Of a stretch of 64,000 bases of DNA, positions 1 through 7,289 are shown piece by piece. The translations under genes were made by a program, and so were the position numbers. The notes beneath the pieces were generated by a model that was not told where the DNA came from, searched no databases, and saw nothing but the letters and a program-made list of their open reading frames with translations. The DNA comes from Streptomyces sp. MspMP-M5 (GTDB lineage: Bacteria; Actinomycetota; Actinomycetes; Streptomycetales; Streptomycetaceae): NCBI RefSeq assembly GCF_000373585.1, contig NZ_KB891890.1, forward strand, positions 1-64,000, in the 5' to 3' direction. Positions within the stretch are counted from its first letter, which is position 1, and every line of letters starts with the position of its first letter.

Positions 1-146
1 ATCGCGTTCACGATCTCCCGCATCGCATAGGCGCCCTGATGACCGCTGACCGAGCGGTGCCGGTCCTTCCACGCGGTGATCACCGGCTCGATCAACGACC
101 ACTGCCCGTCCGATAAGTCGCTGGGATATGACTTGCGTTCACTCAC
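1..146 (-). CDS. IS5-family transposase, N-terminal part (cut by window edge)
   Basis: The minus strand reads VSERKSYPSDLSDGQWSLIE followed by an ITAWKDRHRSVSGHQGAYA-type stretch. This is the conserved N-terminus of IS5/IS4-type transposases (DUF4096-like domain). The GTG at 144-146 is the likely start, and the frame is open to position 1, so the catalytic DDE part lies outside the window. It points away from the neighbouring MarR gene. Whether the element is complete cannot be judged. The family call is from recognised motif wording, not from a search. Confidence 0.8.
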   Translation of the reverse strand, partial: MSERKSYPSDLSDGQWSLIEPVITAWKDRHRSVSGHQGAYAMREIVNA

Positions 147-405
147 CCCGCCAACCCCAGCAGACCCCACACGACGGACCCGCGGATTCCGCCCACACCT
201 CACACCATCGGGCGACCACAGAACGACTCAAAGACTCACGAACCGCCCACTCAGAACGTTCCGGTGCGCCCCCGGACGAACAGAACATGCGGAAAGCGTT
301 TCGGGGGCAGCCCCTCACGAATTCGAATCCGTTTATCCTCCGCACTCGCCGAGCGGGGCGGTCGAAGGCCCGCGGTTCCCGTCCGAGGACAGGCGCCGGG
401 GCGGT
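147..405. other. Intergenic, no gene seen
   Basis: This stretch should hold the outer end of the IS5-type element and the sequence downstream of the MarR gene. I see no convincing coding sequence, hairpin or terminator here. The exact IS terminal repeat could not be placed without its partner. Confidence 0.4.
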
Positions 406-930
406 TCAGCGCGGAGCGTCCTTGTCCGGGCGTCGGTGGCGGAGGGCGTCCTGGGAGTCGACGTACTTGAGCATGAGGCGAGCGAATTCCAGGCGCTCCT
501 GCTCGGTCCAGTCGGCGGTGATGCACTCGAAGGCCGAGCGTTGATGGCGGACGAAGCGGGCCATCAGCTCACGGCCCTCGGGGCTGAGCTGGAGGACGGT
601 GCGGCGGCCGTCCTGCTGGGAGGCCGCACGGACCAGATAGCCGGCCGAGATGCAGTCGGAGACCATGCGACTGGCCACCGACGGATCCACGCCCAGGTGC
701 CGGGCGACGGCGCCGACGGTGATCTCGCCGGCACCGGACTGCCCGCCCGACTCGGCCTCCGTGGCGTCCTGCTCGGCTTCCAGGACGATTCTGAGCACCA
801 GCGTGCGGCTCAGGTCCTTGTGGGAAATCGGCTCCTCGACCTCCAGGAGCGAGGAGCGCCGCAGCTTCCCGAAGGCCGGCCCCACGGCGTCCAGCAGTTC
901 CTCCGCGGTCTTCTGCTCGCGCTTCGTCAT
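406..930 (-). CDS. MarR-family transcriptional regulator
   Basis: A protein of 174 residues starting at MTKREQ. A winged-helix core is visible at about residues 70-120: VGAVARHLGVDPSVASRMV as helix-turn-helix, then the QQDGRRTVLQLSPEG wing that is typical of MarR. A long N-terminal helical segment and a C-terminal amphipathic helix would form the dimer interface. ATG at 930 is preceded closely by GAGGGG; ATG at 939 is an alternative start. It is divergent from the NmrA-like reductase and MFS exporter, the usual layout for a repressor of a drug- or quinone-responsive operon. A perfect inverted repeat lies in the shared promoter. The ligand is unknown. Confidence 0.85.
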   Translation of the reverse strand: MTKREQKTAEELLDAVGPAFGKLRRSSLLEVEEPISHKDLSRTLVLRIVLEAEQDATEAESGGQSGAGEITVGAVARHLGVDPSVASRMVSDCISAGYLVRAASQQDGRRTVLQLSPEGRELMARFVRHQRSAFECITADWTEQERLEFARLMLKYVDSQDALRHRRPDKDAPR

Positions 931-973
931 ACCCCTCATCGTACAGACATGAATGATTCCACGAAGGCATGTG

Positions 974-1005
974 TTGACTAGCAAACGTGTGCATGATTGC
1001 ATGCA
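974..1005 (+). promoter_or_regulatory. Divergent promoter with likely MarR operator
   Basis: TTGACT at 974-979 resembles a -35 box for the rightward operon. Downstream, TGCATG-ATTG-CATGCA (990-1005) is a perfect 6-bp inverted repeat with a 4-bp spacer, placed where a -10 region would be. This fits a MarR dimer site blocking transcription of the reductase and exporter. A second, looser repeat ACATG (947) ... CATGT (968) could cover the leftward promoter. Binding is inferred, not shown. Confidence 0.55.
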
Positions 1006-1039
1006 TATGACTTCGAGCAATGAACGAACGGAGCATTCC

Positions 1040-1882
1040 ATGACCACCCTCATCACCGGCGCCCGCGGCAGGATCGGCCAGGCGATCATCAGCCGCCTGC
1101 AATCGGCCGGTCTCACCGTCCGCGCCGCCAGCGCCAACCCCGCCGAACTGACCGTCCCGGACGGCGTCGACGTCGCCGAGCTCGCCCTCGACCGGCCCGA
1201 GACCTTCGAATCCGCGCTCCGCGACGTCCGCCGGGTCTTCCTCTACCCCGAGCCGGCCGGCATCCGCGAGCTGGTCGAGGCCGCCGAGGCCGCCGGCGTC
1301 GAGCACGTCGTCCTGCTCTCGTCCTCCTCGGTCCTGGGCCCGGATGCCGAGCACGATCCGCTCGCCGGCCACAGCCTGCAGGTCGAGCGCGCCCTCGCCG
1401 GCTCCGACCTCGCCTGCACGTTCCTGCGCCCGGACGCCTTCGCCAGCAACTCCCTCGGCTGGGCCTACTTCATCGGCCAGTCGATGCCGATCCAACTCGC
1501 CTATCCGGACGCGCACATCGCGCCCATCCACCCCGAGGACATCGCCGACATCGCCGTCGAGGCGCTGACCGGCACCTCCCTCACCGGCCGCTCGGTCACC
1601 CTGACCGGCCCCGACTCGCTCACCTTCCGCGAACAACTCGCCGTCCTCGCAGACACCCTCGGCCGCCGGATCCCGGTCGAGCACATCACTCGCGCCGAGG
1701 CCGAGCAGCAGATGGGCCGCCACATGCCCGCGCCGATGGTCACCTCGCTGCTCGACCTGTGGGAGGCCGCCAACCACGGTCCGGCCGCCATCGCCGACAC
1801 CACCCAGACCCTCCTCGGCCGCCCCGCCCGCACCTTCCGGCAGTGGGCCCGCGAGAACGCCGCCGCCTTCACCCGGCACTGA
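1040..1882 (+). CDS. NmrA-like NAD(P)-binding oxidoreductase (atypical SDR)
   Basis: A 280-residue protein beginning MTTLITGARGRIGQA. The GxxGxxG nucleotide-binding loop (GARGRIG) sits at residues 7-13, immediately after the first beta strand, as in NmrA/atypical short-chain dehydrogenases. There is no clear YxxxK catalytic pair, in line with NmrA/QOR2-type quinone or redox-sensing proteins. ATG 1040 is preceded by GGAG. It lies 51 bp upstream of an MFS exporter gene and is divergent from a MarR regulator, so the three probably respond to the same small molecule. The substrate cannot be told from sequence. Confidence 0.85.
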   Translation: MTTLITGARGRIGQAIISRLQSAGLTVRAASANPAELTVPDGVDVAELALDRPETFESALRDVRRVFLYPEPAGIRELVEAAEAAGVEHVVLLSSSSVLGPDAEHDPLAGHSLQVERALAGSDLACTFLRPDAFASNSLGWAYFIGQSMPIQLAYPDAHIAPIHPEDIADIAVEALTGTSLTGRSVTLTGPDSLTFREQLAVLADTLGRRIPVEHITRAEAEQQMGRHMPAPMVTSLLDLWEAANHGPAAIADTTQTLLGRPARTFRQWARENAAAFTRH

Positions 1883-1933
1883 TCCGGGCGGGCCCACACC
1901 ACACAGGCCCGCCCCCTCCGCCTAAGGGATTCC

Positions 1934-3337
1934 ATGTCCACGGCCTTGAACCAGGCCCCCGCCACCCCACAAACCAGGACCGACCGCCGCCGATGGGCCA
2001 TCCTCGCCGTCGTCCTCTTCGCCGCCGTCCTCGACCTCCTCGATGCCACGATCACCAACATCGCCGCCCCGACCATCGCCACCGACCTGCACGGGGGAGA
2101 CGCCCTCGTCCAGTGGCTGGGCGCCGGTTACGCCCTGGCCATGGGCGTCCTGCTGGTGGTCGGCGGCAGACTCGGCGACAAGTTCGGCCGCCGCCGCCTG
2201 TTCCTGACCGGTCTCACCGGCTTCACGCTCGCATCCGTCGCCTGCGGCCTGGCCACCGGACCCGCCTCCGTCATCGAGTTCCGCCTGCTCCAAGGAGCCT
2301 TCGGCGCCCTCGTGATCCCGCAGGGCTTCGGCATCCTCGGCGCGGTCTTCCCTCCGAACGAGATCGGCAAGGCGTTCGGCGTCTTCGCCCCCTGCCTGGG
2401 CCTGTCCGCGATCAGCGGCCCGGTCCTCGCCGGATTCCTCATCGACAGCTTCGGCTGGCGCTCCATGTTCTTGGTCAACATCGCACTCGGCGGCCTCACG
2501 ATCGCCCTGGCCGCCCGGCTGCTGCCCCGCGACGCCGGAGACCGGACGGTCACCGTCGATGTTCCGGGCTCCGGCCTGCTCGCCGCCATGATGTTCGGCC
2601 TGCTCTACGGCCTGATCGACGGCTCCGGCCACGGCTGGACGCCCGTCCCGATCCTCTCCCTCACCGCAGGCACTCTGCTCTTCGCGCTGTTCTGCCTGCG
2701 TCAGCGCAGCGCCGCCAGCCCACTCATCGAGCCCTCGCTGCTCAAGAACCGTGGCTTCACCTCCGGCCTGATCCTCGGCCTCGTCTTCAACGCGGCGGTC
2801 GCCGGTCTGCTCCTCGTTCTCTCCCTCTTCCTCCAGGACGGGCTGCACCGCACCCCGACCCAGACTTCGCTCGGCCTCGCCCCGGTCGCCGCCGGCATCA
2901 TCCTCGCCTCGATCGCCGCGCACCGTCTGATGGCCCGCCTCGGCCGCACGCTCATCCTCATCGGCCTGCTGCTCACACTGACCGGCACGCTGTCGCTACT
3001 CGTCCTGATCCACACCACCAACCCGACGGCATGGACGCTCCTCGCCCCGGTCTTCGTCACCGGCCTTGGTCTCGGCTCCTGCTTCGGCACCGTCTACGAG
3101 GTCACCCTCGGCGACATCGGCCCCAAGGAATCGGGCAGCGCCAGCGGTGCACTCTCCGCCGTCGCACAACTCGCCAACAGCATCGGCGCCGCGGCCATCA
3201 CCACCGTCTACTTCCATACCGCCGGCTCCCCCGCATCCGCAGCTGTTCTCAGCCTCGCCACGGTCGCCGCCGGCACCCTCGCCTGCTGCGCCCTCGTGCG
3301 GCTACTGCCGCGCAGGGCCCGGCCCCGGCATCACTGA
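1934..3337 (+). CDS. MFS drug exporter, DHA2 (EmrB/QacA-like) type
   Basis: A protein of 467 residues, mostly hydrophobic segments, compatible with 14 membrane helices of the DHA2 family. MFS motif A appears between helices 2 and 3 as GGRLGDKFGRRRLFLTG. The start ATG is preceded by AAGGGA. It is the second gene after the NmrA-like reductase and before a second MarR protein with an 18-bp gap, so it is probably part of that operon. The predicted role is proton-driven efflux of a toxic organic compound at the cytoplasmic membrane. The substrate is unknown. Confidence 0.9.
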   Translation: MSTALNQAPATPQTRTDRRRWAILAVVLFAAVLDLLDATITNIAAPTIATDLHGGDALVQWLGAGYALAMGVLLVVGGRLGDKFGRRRLFLTGLTGFTLASVACGLATGPASVIEFRLLQGAFGALVIPQGFGILGAVFPPNEIGKAFGVFAPCLGLSAISGPVLAGFLIDSFGWRSMFLVNIALGGLTIALAARLLPRDAGDRTVTVDVPGSGLLAAMMFGLLYGLIDGSGHGWTPVPILSLTAGTLLFALFCLRQRSAASPLIEPSLLKNRGFTSGLILGLVFNAAVAGLLLVLSLFLQDGLHRTPTQTSLGLAPVAAGIILASIAAHRLMARLGRTLILIGLLLTLTGTLSLLVLIHTTNPTAWTLLAPVFVTGLGLGSCFGTVYEVTLGDIGPKESGSASGALSAVAQLANSIGAAAITTVYFHTAGSPASAAVLSLATVAAGTLACCALVRLLPRRARPRHH

Positions 3338-3355
3338 CCCGCTCCGGAGCACAAC

Positions 3356-3769
3356 ATGAAGCCCATCGGTTACTGGCTCAACCGCACCGACAAGGCCCTC
3401 ACCTGCCACATGAACGCCATGCTGGCCGAGTTCGGCCTCACCCGGACCGCCTGGCAGGTCCTCAACGTCATCGAGAAGGATCCACAGACCACCGACACCG
3501 AAGTACTGACCGTCCTTGCCGCCAACGCCGACAACGCCACCCTGACCACCGCCATCGAGACAGTCATGGCCGCCGGCTGGATCGCCCGCCCAGAGCCGGG
3601 CCGCCTCACCCTGACCGACGACGGCCGCGCCCGCCTCACCGACGTCGCCGAGCGCGTGCACGCCTTCCGCGACCTGTCGACGACCGGCATCACCCGCGAG
3701 GAATACCGGATCACCGTCACCGTCCTGGAGCGGATGACCCACAACCTGGAGAACGGAGCAGAACAGTGA
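3356..3769 (+). CDS. MarR-like winged-helix protein
   Basis: 137 residues. The order is an N-terminal helix (YWLNRTDKALTCHMNAML), a helix-turn-helix region (TAWQVLNVIE ... TVLAANADNATLTTAIETV) and a wing (GRLTLTDDGRARL), as in MarR regulators that begin with an IG-type WLNR/LxR helix. ATG is preceded by CGGAG. It is encoded 18 bp after the exporter, so it is likely co-transcribed and could feed back on the same operon. With a second MarR at the other end of the locus, either one could be the main repressor. Confidence 0.75.
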   Translation: MKPIGYWLNRTDKALTCHMNAMLAEFGLTRTAWQVLNVIEKDPQTTDTEVLTVLAANADNATLTTAIETVMAAGWIARPEPGRLTLTDDGRARLTDVAERVHAFRDLSTTGITREEYRITVTVLERMTHNLENGAEQ

Positions 3770-3982
3770 GTTCACCAAAGCCGCAACCCTCGTAACCAAC
3801 ATCCCGCCAGAACCCCGCGGCCCCCTCTCCCTGTCTCGGTTTCACCACCCCGCCCACCACTACCGCACCGGCAGAAGCAGTCAGCCACGTACAACCGCCG
3901 GACGCAGACAACGGCCCCAGCAGGCTGCACTTGGCCGCACAACAGGCCGCTAACCTGCGGTGTCGCGACCAAACCCCTATGG

Positions 3983-4026
3983 TTCCCAAGCTCAGAGCGC
4001 GGCTTCGATTCCCGTCACCCGCTCCA
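3983..4026 (+). repeat. tRNA-Gly(CCC) 3'-half remnant, attachment-site type (copy 1)
   Basis: The sequence runs from the anticodon loop (TTCCCAAG) through the variable loop and T-arm (GCGG-CTTCGATT-CCCGT) to the acceptor 3' side CACCCGCTCCA. This is the 3' half of a tRNA-Gly(CCC) with acceptor 5' strand expected as GCGGGTG. No 5' half is present upstream, so it is not a functional tRNA. One T-stem G has become C. Such 3' halves are what tyrosine integrases of actinomycete integrative elements leave at one end. Two more copies lie at 10043 and 26974 in the same orientation. Confidence 0.85.
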
Positions 4027-4033
4027 TAGCGTA

Positions 4034-4056
4034 GGCCCAGGTCGTCGACCTGGGCC
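4034..4056 (+). terminator. tRNA-associated terminator hairpin
   Basis: GGCCCAGGTCG and CGACCTGGGCC form a perfect 11-bp stem directly after the tRNA remnant, followed by CTCGTTTGTTG. An equivalent hairpin and T-rich tail follows the copy at 26974, so the repeat copied during integration reaches beyond the tRNA end. Confidence 0.7.
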
Positions 4057-4650
4057 TCGTTTGTTGCCCAGAGCTCTTGCGCAGTGGCATGCCCTCCGCG
4101 TGTCCCAACTAGCCTGAAACCCCTGCCCCAATGCCCCATCGATGCGTTAACACGGCACCGCCCAGGCCGACTTATCTCATCTCTTGTTTCGCATGAGACG
4201 CGTTACCGTGACCTGCATCATGCAGCCACAGCAGGTACGCACATGCGCAACCACGAAGCGGAGCTGTGGACCAACACCCCGGGACGGGCCCCGTGGCGGT
4301 GGACCAGTTCGCCGGTGGCTCGTACGCAGGCCGCCAGGGCAGGCAGGGCTCAGCACCGGAGGACCCGCGGACGGTGCAGCGGCCGCCCGCGCTGGCATCG
4401 CCGCATGCACGGGCACGATGGCGACTGCTGAGGTCCACAGACTGTAGGAGATGTCGTCGTGGACAGCGCTTGTCCTCGTCCTGGGCCGAGCGGGAGCTGC
4501 GGGGGAGGACGGCAGTCATGACCGATACGGCGATGACGGCTTGCGGCATTGCCATAGCAGGAGCGGGTAGTTGTGGGCAGTGATGCCGGAGCCGGTGTAT
4601 CGCGTCTCGCCTCCGTGGACGGATGCCCGGCCGGACTGGCGTACTGCCCG
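4057..4650. other. Gap: decayed integrative-element flank
   Basis: No gene I can support. A GCCCTCCGCGTG motif at about 4090 also occurs about 60 bp past the tRNA remnant at 27 kb, which extends the duplicated flank. The several overlapping open frames at 4172-4583 show no family resemblance and no ribosome site. Confidence 0.4.
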
Positions 4651-5091
4651 TCACCCTGCCCTGGGCGGAGATGACCCGCAGGCATTGATGTCTCCAACGG
4701 GCGTCAGCGCCCGGCGGAGCGGGAGCGCCGTGAGCAGGACGAAGATGCCGAAGAGCGTGATCGGCAAGAGCCCTACGGGACGGAGAAACGAGGTGGGATG
4801 TGTCATGACCGCCTTCCAGGCGACGCTCCAGTTCCCGACCACGTCCGCGAGCACGACCGCGGCAGCGAGCAGCGGCCCGCCGGGGCGGGCACGGATGATC
4901 AATAGCGCGACCAGCGGATCGAGCAGCAGGAGCGCGTGGAAGAGCAGTTGGACGAGCATGGGTGCGTAGCTGTAGGCGTCCAGCCCGCCCTTCACGAGAA
5001 AGAATCCGTGTGCTGCCGTTCCTTCCAGGAATCCGGCCACGTACACCACAGCGGTGCACCGGATCCATACCGGACGCTCCCTCCATCGCAT
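4651..5091 (-). CDS. Small integral membrane protein, unknown function
   Basis: 146 residues from ATG 5091 (MRWRERPVWIRC), which has a good AAGGGGGG ribosome site; a GTG 33 bp upstream is less likely. Four hydrophobic segments are visible: around VYVAGFLEGTAAHGFFLV, the APMLVQLLFHALLLLDPLVALLII stretch, a third around ADVVGNWSVAWKAV, and a fourth around LPITLFGIFVLLTALPL. This gives a four-helix bundle membrane protein. I do not recognise the family. It stands alone between the tRNA-Gly remnant and the serine hydrolase. Confidence 0.65.
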   Translation of the reverse strand: MRWRERPVWIRCTAVVYVAGFLEGTAAHGFFLVKGGLDAYSYAPMLVQLLFHALLLLDPLVALLIIRARPGGPLLAAAVVLADVVGNWSVAWKAVMTHPTSFLRPVGLLPITLFGIFVLLTALPLRRALTPVGDINACGSSPPRAG

Positions 5092-5506
5092 GGTGGCCCC
5101 CCTTCGCTCGTCCTTGAACGGCACTCTCGAACGATGCCCCGTACAAGACCACCTGGATCAGTATTCGCCGAACACGGAGGCAACTTCGAACCGGCGATTT
5201 CTCGTGCGGGTCGCCGACACTGTCACTACGGACTCCTCACCGGCAAGCTCAGTCAACAGCGCTGAACAGCGCTTGAACAGCGTCGGCCACGACCAGGCAC
5301 GCCACGGCCGAGCAGGCGCCCCTCGGCCGACTTCGTCCCCGACGAGGGCCTCGGTCTCTTCTGCCTGCTCGGCCGGACGTGCGCGTGTAGACCAGCTGGG
5401 CCGCTGGGCCTGACGCGCGATCAGGAGAGGTCCAGGCTCAGGGCGTACGGGTCCACGGTGCTCGGCTCCGTCGACCGAACTGGCTGGGCCGCCCAGCCGA
5501 TCCGGC
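5092..5506. other. Gap between membrane protein and serine hydrolase
   Basis: About 415 bp. Near 5258-5282 a short motif AACAGCGCT/TGAACAGCG is repeated three times in a row. Minus-strand frames here (for example ending in YALSLDLS near 5421) look like a C-terminal scrap but cannot be assigned. No RNA gene was seen. Confidence 0.35.
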
Positions 5507-6733
5507 CTACCTGCTGCAGAACACCGTGTTGACGAGCTTCTGCACCTCCTTCTGGTACGCACCCACTGGGGCGTTGACCCCGTCCACGTAGTTCACCGCG
5601 GCCTCCATGGTCCTGCTGCCGTCGGGCGTGCTGTACATCAGCGTTCCGGCGCCCTGGACGCCGCCGTCGTGGAACAGGACGGTGCTGCCGCAGTCCGCCT
5701 TCTGCGCCTGCAACCCGAGGCCGTAGCCCATCTTCGGGACGGTCGTCGAGTGCGGCTTGCGCATCTCGGCCAGCAGCGCGGGCGGGAGAAGTTTCCCGCC
5801 GAGCAGTGCGGAGAAGAACGTGTGGAGGTCCTCGGTGGTCGAGATCATCTCGCCGGCGCTGGAGATCCAGGAGGGGTTCTGGCGGGTGACATCGACCGTC
5901 TTCTGCCGCCCGGCGTCCTGGTAGCGGTAGTAGCTGTGGGCGTGGGGTTCGGGGATCTCCGGCGAGGTGCCCGGCGCCAGGGTGTGCTTGAGCTTGAGCG
6001 GAAGCACGATCCGCCGCTTGACCTCGTCGGTGTACGAGTGGCCGGTGACCTTCTCGATCAGCAGCCTGGCCAGCACGTAGTTGGTGTTGGAGTAGCTCCA
6101 GCTCGTGCCCGGTGCGAACCGCACCGGCTTGGACAACGCGAACCGCACCAGCTTCTCCGGCTGGTACGTGTGGAATCGGTTGTCCACCCACTCCTTGCCC
6201 TGCCAGGGGATCCCCGGCACGACCTTCCCGTCGGGATAGTGCTCGCCGGTGTAGTCGAACAACCCGCTGGTGTGCTGCAGCAGCATCCGCACGGTGATCC
6301 GGCGGTCCAGTCCGAACTGGGGCAGGTAGTCGGCCGCCGGACTGTCCAGCCCGACCTTGCCCTCGGCCACCAGTTGCAGCACCAGGGTCGCGGTGAAGGT
6401 CTTGGTGGCGCTGCCTATCCGGAAGTACCCGTCGGTCGGCGGCTTCGCGGTAGCGCCCAGCTTGCTCACCCCGGCGCTGCCGACCCAGTCGCCCCGCTGA
6501 TCGTGCACGCGCATCTGCACCCCGGTCAGACCGGAATCGACTATCCCTTGGATGGCCTTCTGCAGCTCCGGGCGCTTCTGCCCGGCAGCGGCCTTCGGCG
6601 CGGCCGTGCTGCCCGCGGTGGCCACTGCGGGCACGGCCACCCCGGCCAGCAGCGTGGTCGCCAGCGCCGTGAGCACTAACCGTCGGGAGGCCCTCGGCAT
6701 CCGGACCCTGCTGTTCTTCGTACCCGTGGTCAT
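5507..6733 (-). CDS. Secreted serine hydrolase, class C beta-lactamase / DD-carboxypeptidase fold (S12)
   Basis: 408 residues. The N-terminus has a twin-Arg/hydrophobic signal region (RRLVLTALATTLLAGVAVPA) ending at an Ala-rich cleavage area, so it should be exported. Catalytic motifs are in order: SxxK as GSATKTF around residue 110, YxN as YSNTNY around residue 205, and an HxG-like third motif HDGG near residue 345. These belong to the S12 family that includes D-Ala-D-Ala carboxypeptidases, esterases and class C beta-lactamases. ATG 6733 follows a GGAGGT site. The exact substrate (cell-wall peptide or ester) cannot be set. A role in beta-lactam resistance should not be assumed. Confidence 0.88.
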   Translation of the reverse strand: MTTGTKNSRVRMPRASRRLVLTALATTLLAGVAVPAVATAGSTAAPKAAAGQKRPELQKAIQGIVDSGLTGVQMRVHDQRGDWVGSAGVSKLGATAKPPTDGYFRIGSATKTFTATLVLQLVAEGKVGLDSPAADYLPQFGLDRRITVRMLLQHTSGLFDYTGEHYPDGKVVPGIPWQGKEWVDNRFHTYQPEKLVRFALSKPVRFAPGTSWSYSNTNYVLARLLIEKVTGHSYTDEVKRRIVLPLKLKHTLAPGTSPEIPEPHAHSYYRYQDAGRQKTVDVTRQNPSWISSAGEMISTTEDLHTFFSALLGGKLLPPALLAEMRKPHSTTVPKMGYGLGLQAQKADCGSTVLFHDGGVQGAGTLMYSTPDGSRTMEAAVNYVDGVNAPVGAYQKEVQKLVNTVFCSR

Positions 6734-7289
6734 TCCTGGTACCTCCGTCTCGGCCGCGCCGAGAATGTCGTTGCGTGCAATCACGACGCCACCATGGCAC
6801 CGCATGGCACCAAACGCAAGCCATAACGGCTCAGCTTGGCACAACGAGGTGCGGGCCGAGCCAAGCGCGATCGCCACACCCAGACAGAGGTGACCGTCGC
6901 ACCACACCACTTCGGCTACCACCTCGGACCTGGCAGCCAACCAGGGAATCGCGGGCCATAAGCGCAGCTAGGCCAGCGCGCCAACACCGACGAGGCCCCG
7001 GAAAGGGGAAACGACGCCTGGCGCCACGTGGCGCCAGGCTGACTCACCAAGGCGTCAAACGTGTGCCATGATGAGAAGTGCGAGCGCCATAAGCGGCATG
7101 CGTCTTACGGAAGAGCGGCCGCGCCCAGGCCCGGGACCACCCGCCCGACGCCAGTCGTGCACCAGACAGGGACCAGACGTGCGCCATCACGGCGCCATGT
7201 GGTGCAGCCCGGTGCCCGAAGCGCCGACCCGGCCCGGCCCAGCCCGGCCGACTACACATCGATCGAACCGACCCAACGGGAGCCCCAGC
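6734..7289. other. Divergent intergenic region upstream of MMPL gene
   Basis: About 550 bp between the leftward hydrolase and the rightward MMPL transporter. No gene of its own is convincing; an open frame continues upstream of the MMPL start to 7068 but lacks protein-like character there. A 22-bp perfect palindrome lies at 7017-7038 and GCATGGCACC is repeated near 6793-6810. Confidence 0.45.
7017..7038. promoter_or_regulatory. 22-bp perfect palindrome, candidate operator
   Basis: CCTGGCGCCAC and GTGGCGCCAGG form an uninterrupted 11+11 palindrome about 250 bp upstream of the MMPL start. Uninterrupted symmetry with a CACGTG core is more like a dimeric regulator site than a terminator, because there is no loop or T-run. 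No regulator gene is adjacent, so the partner is unknown. Confidence 0.45.

Noticed and set aside
569..1897. A 442-codon minus-strand frame
   Set aside because: Gly/Asp/Glu-rich antisense shadow of the NmrA-like gene and part of the MarR gene; both of those have clear motifs.
1759..3795. A 678-codon open frame on the plus strand
   Set aside because: It is a Pro/Arg/His-rich shadow of the MFS gene in another frame, with no domain resemblance and no ribosome site.
4172..4583. Several overlapping frames in both directions
   Set aside because: No family resemblance, no ribosome site and mixed codon use.
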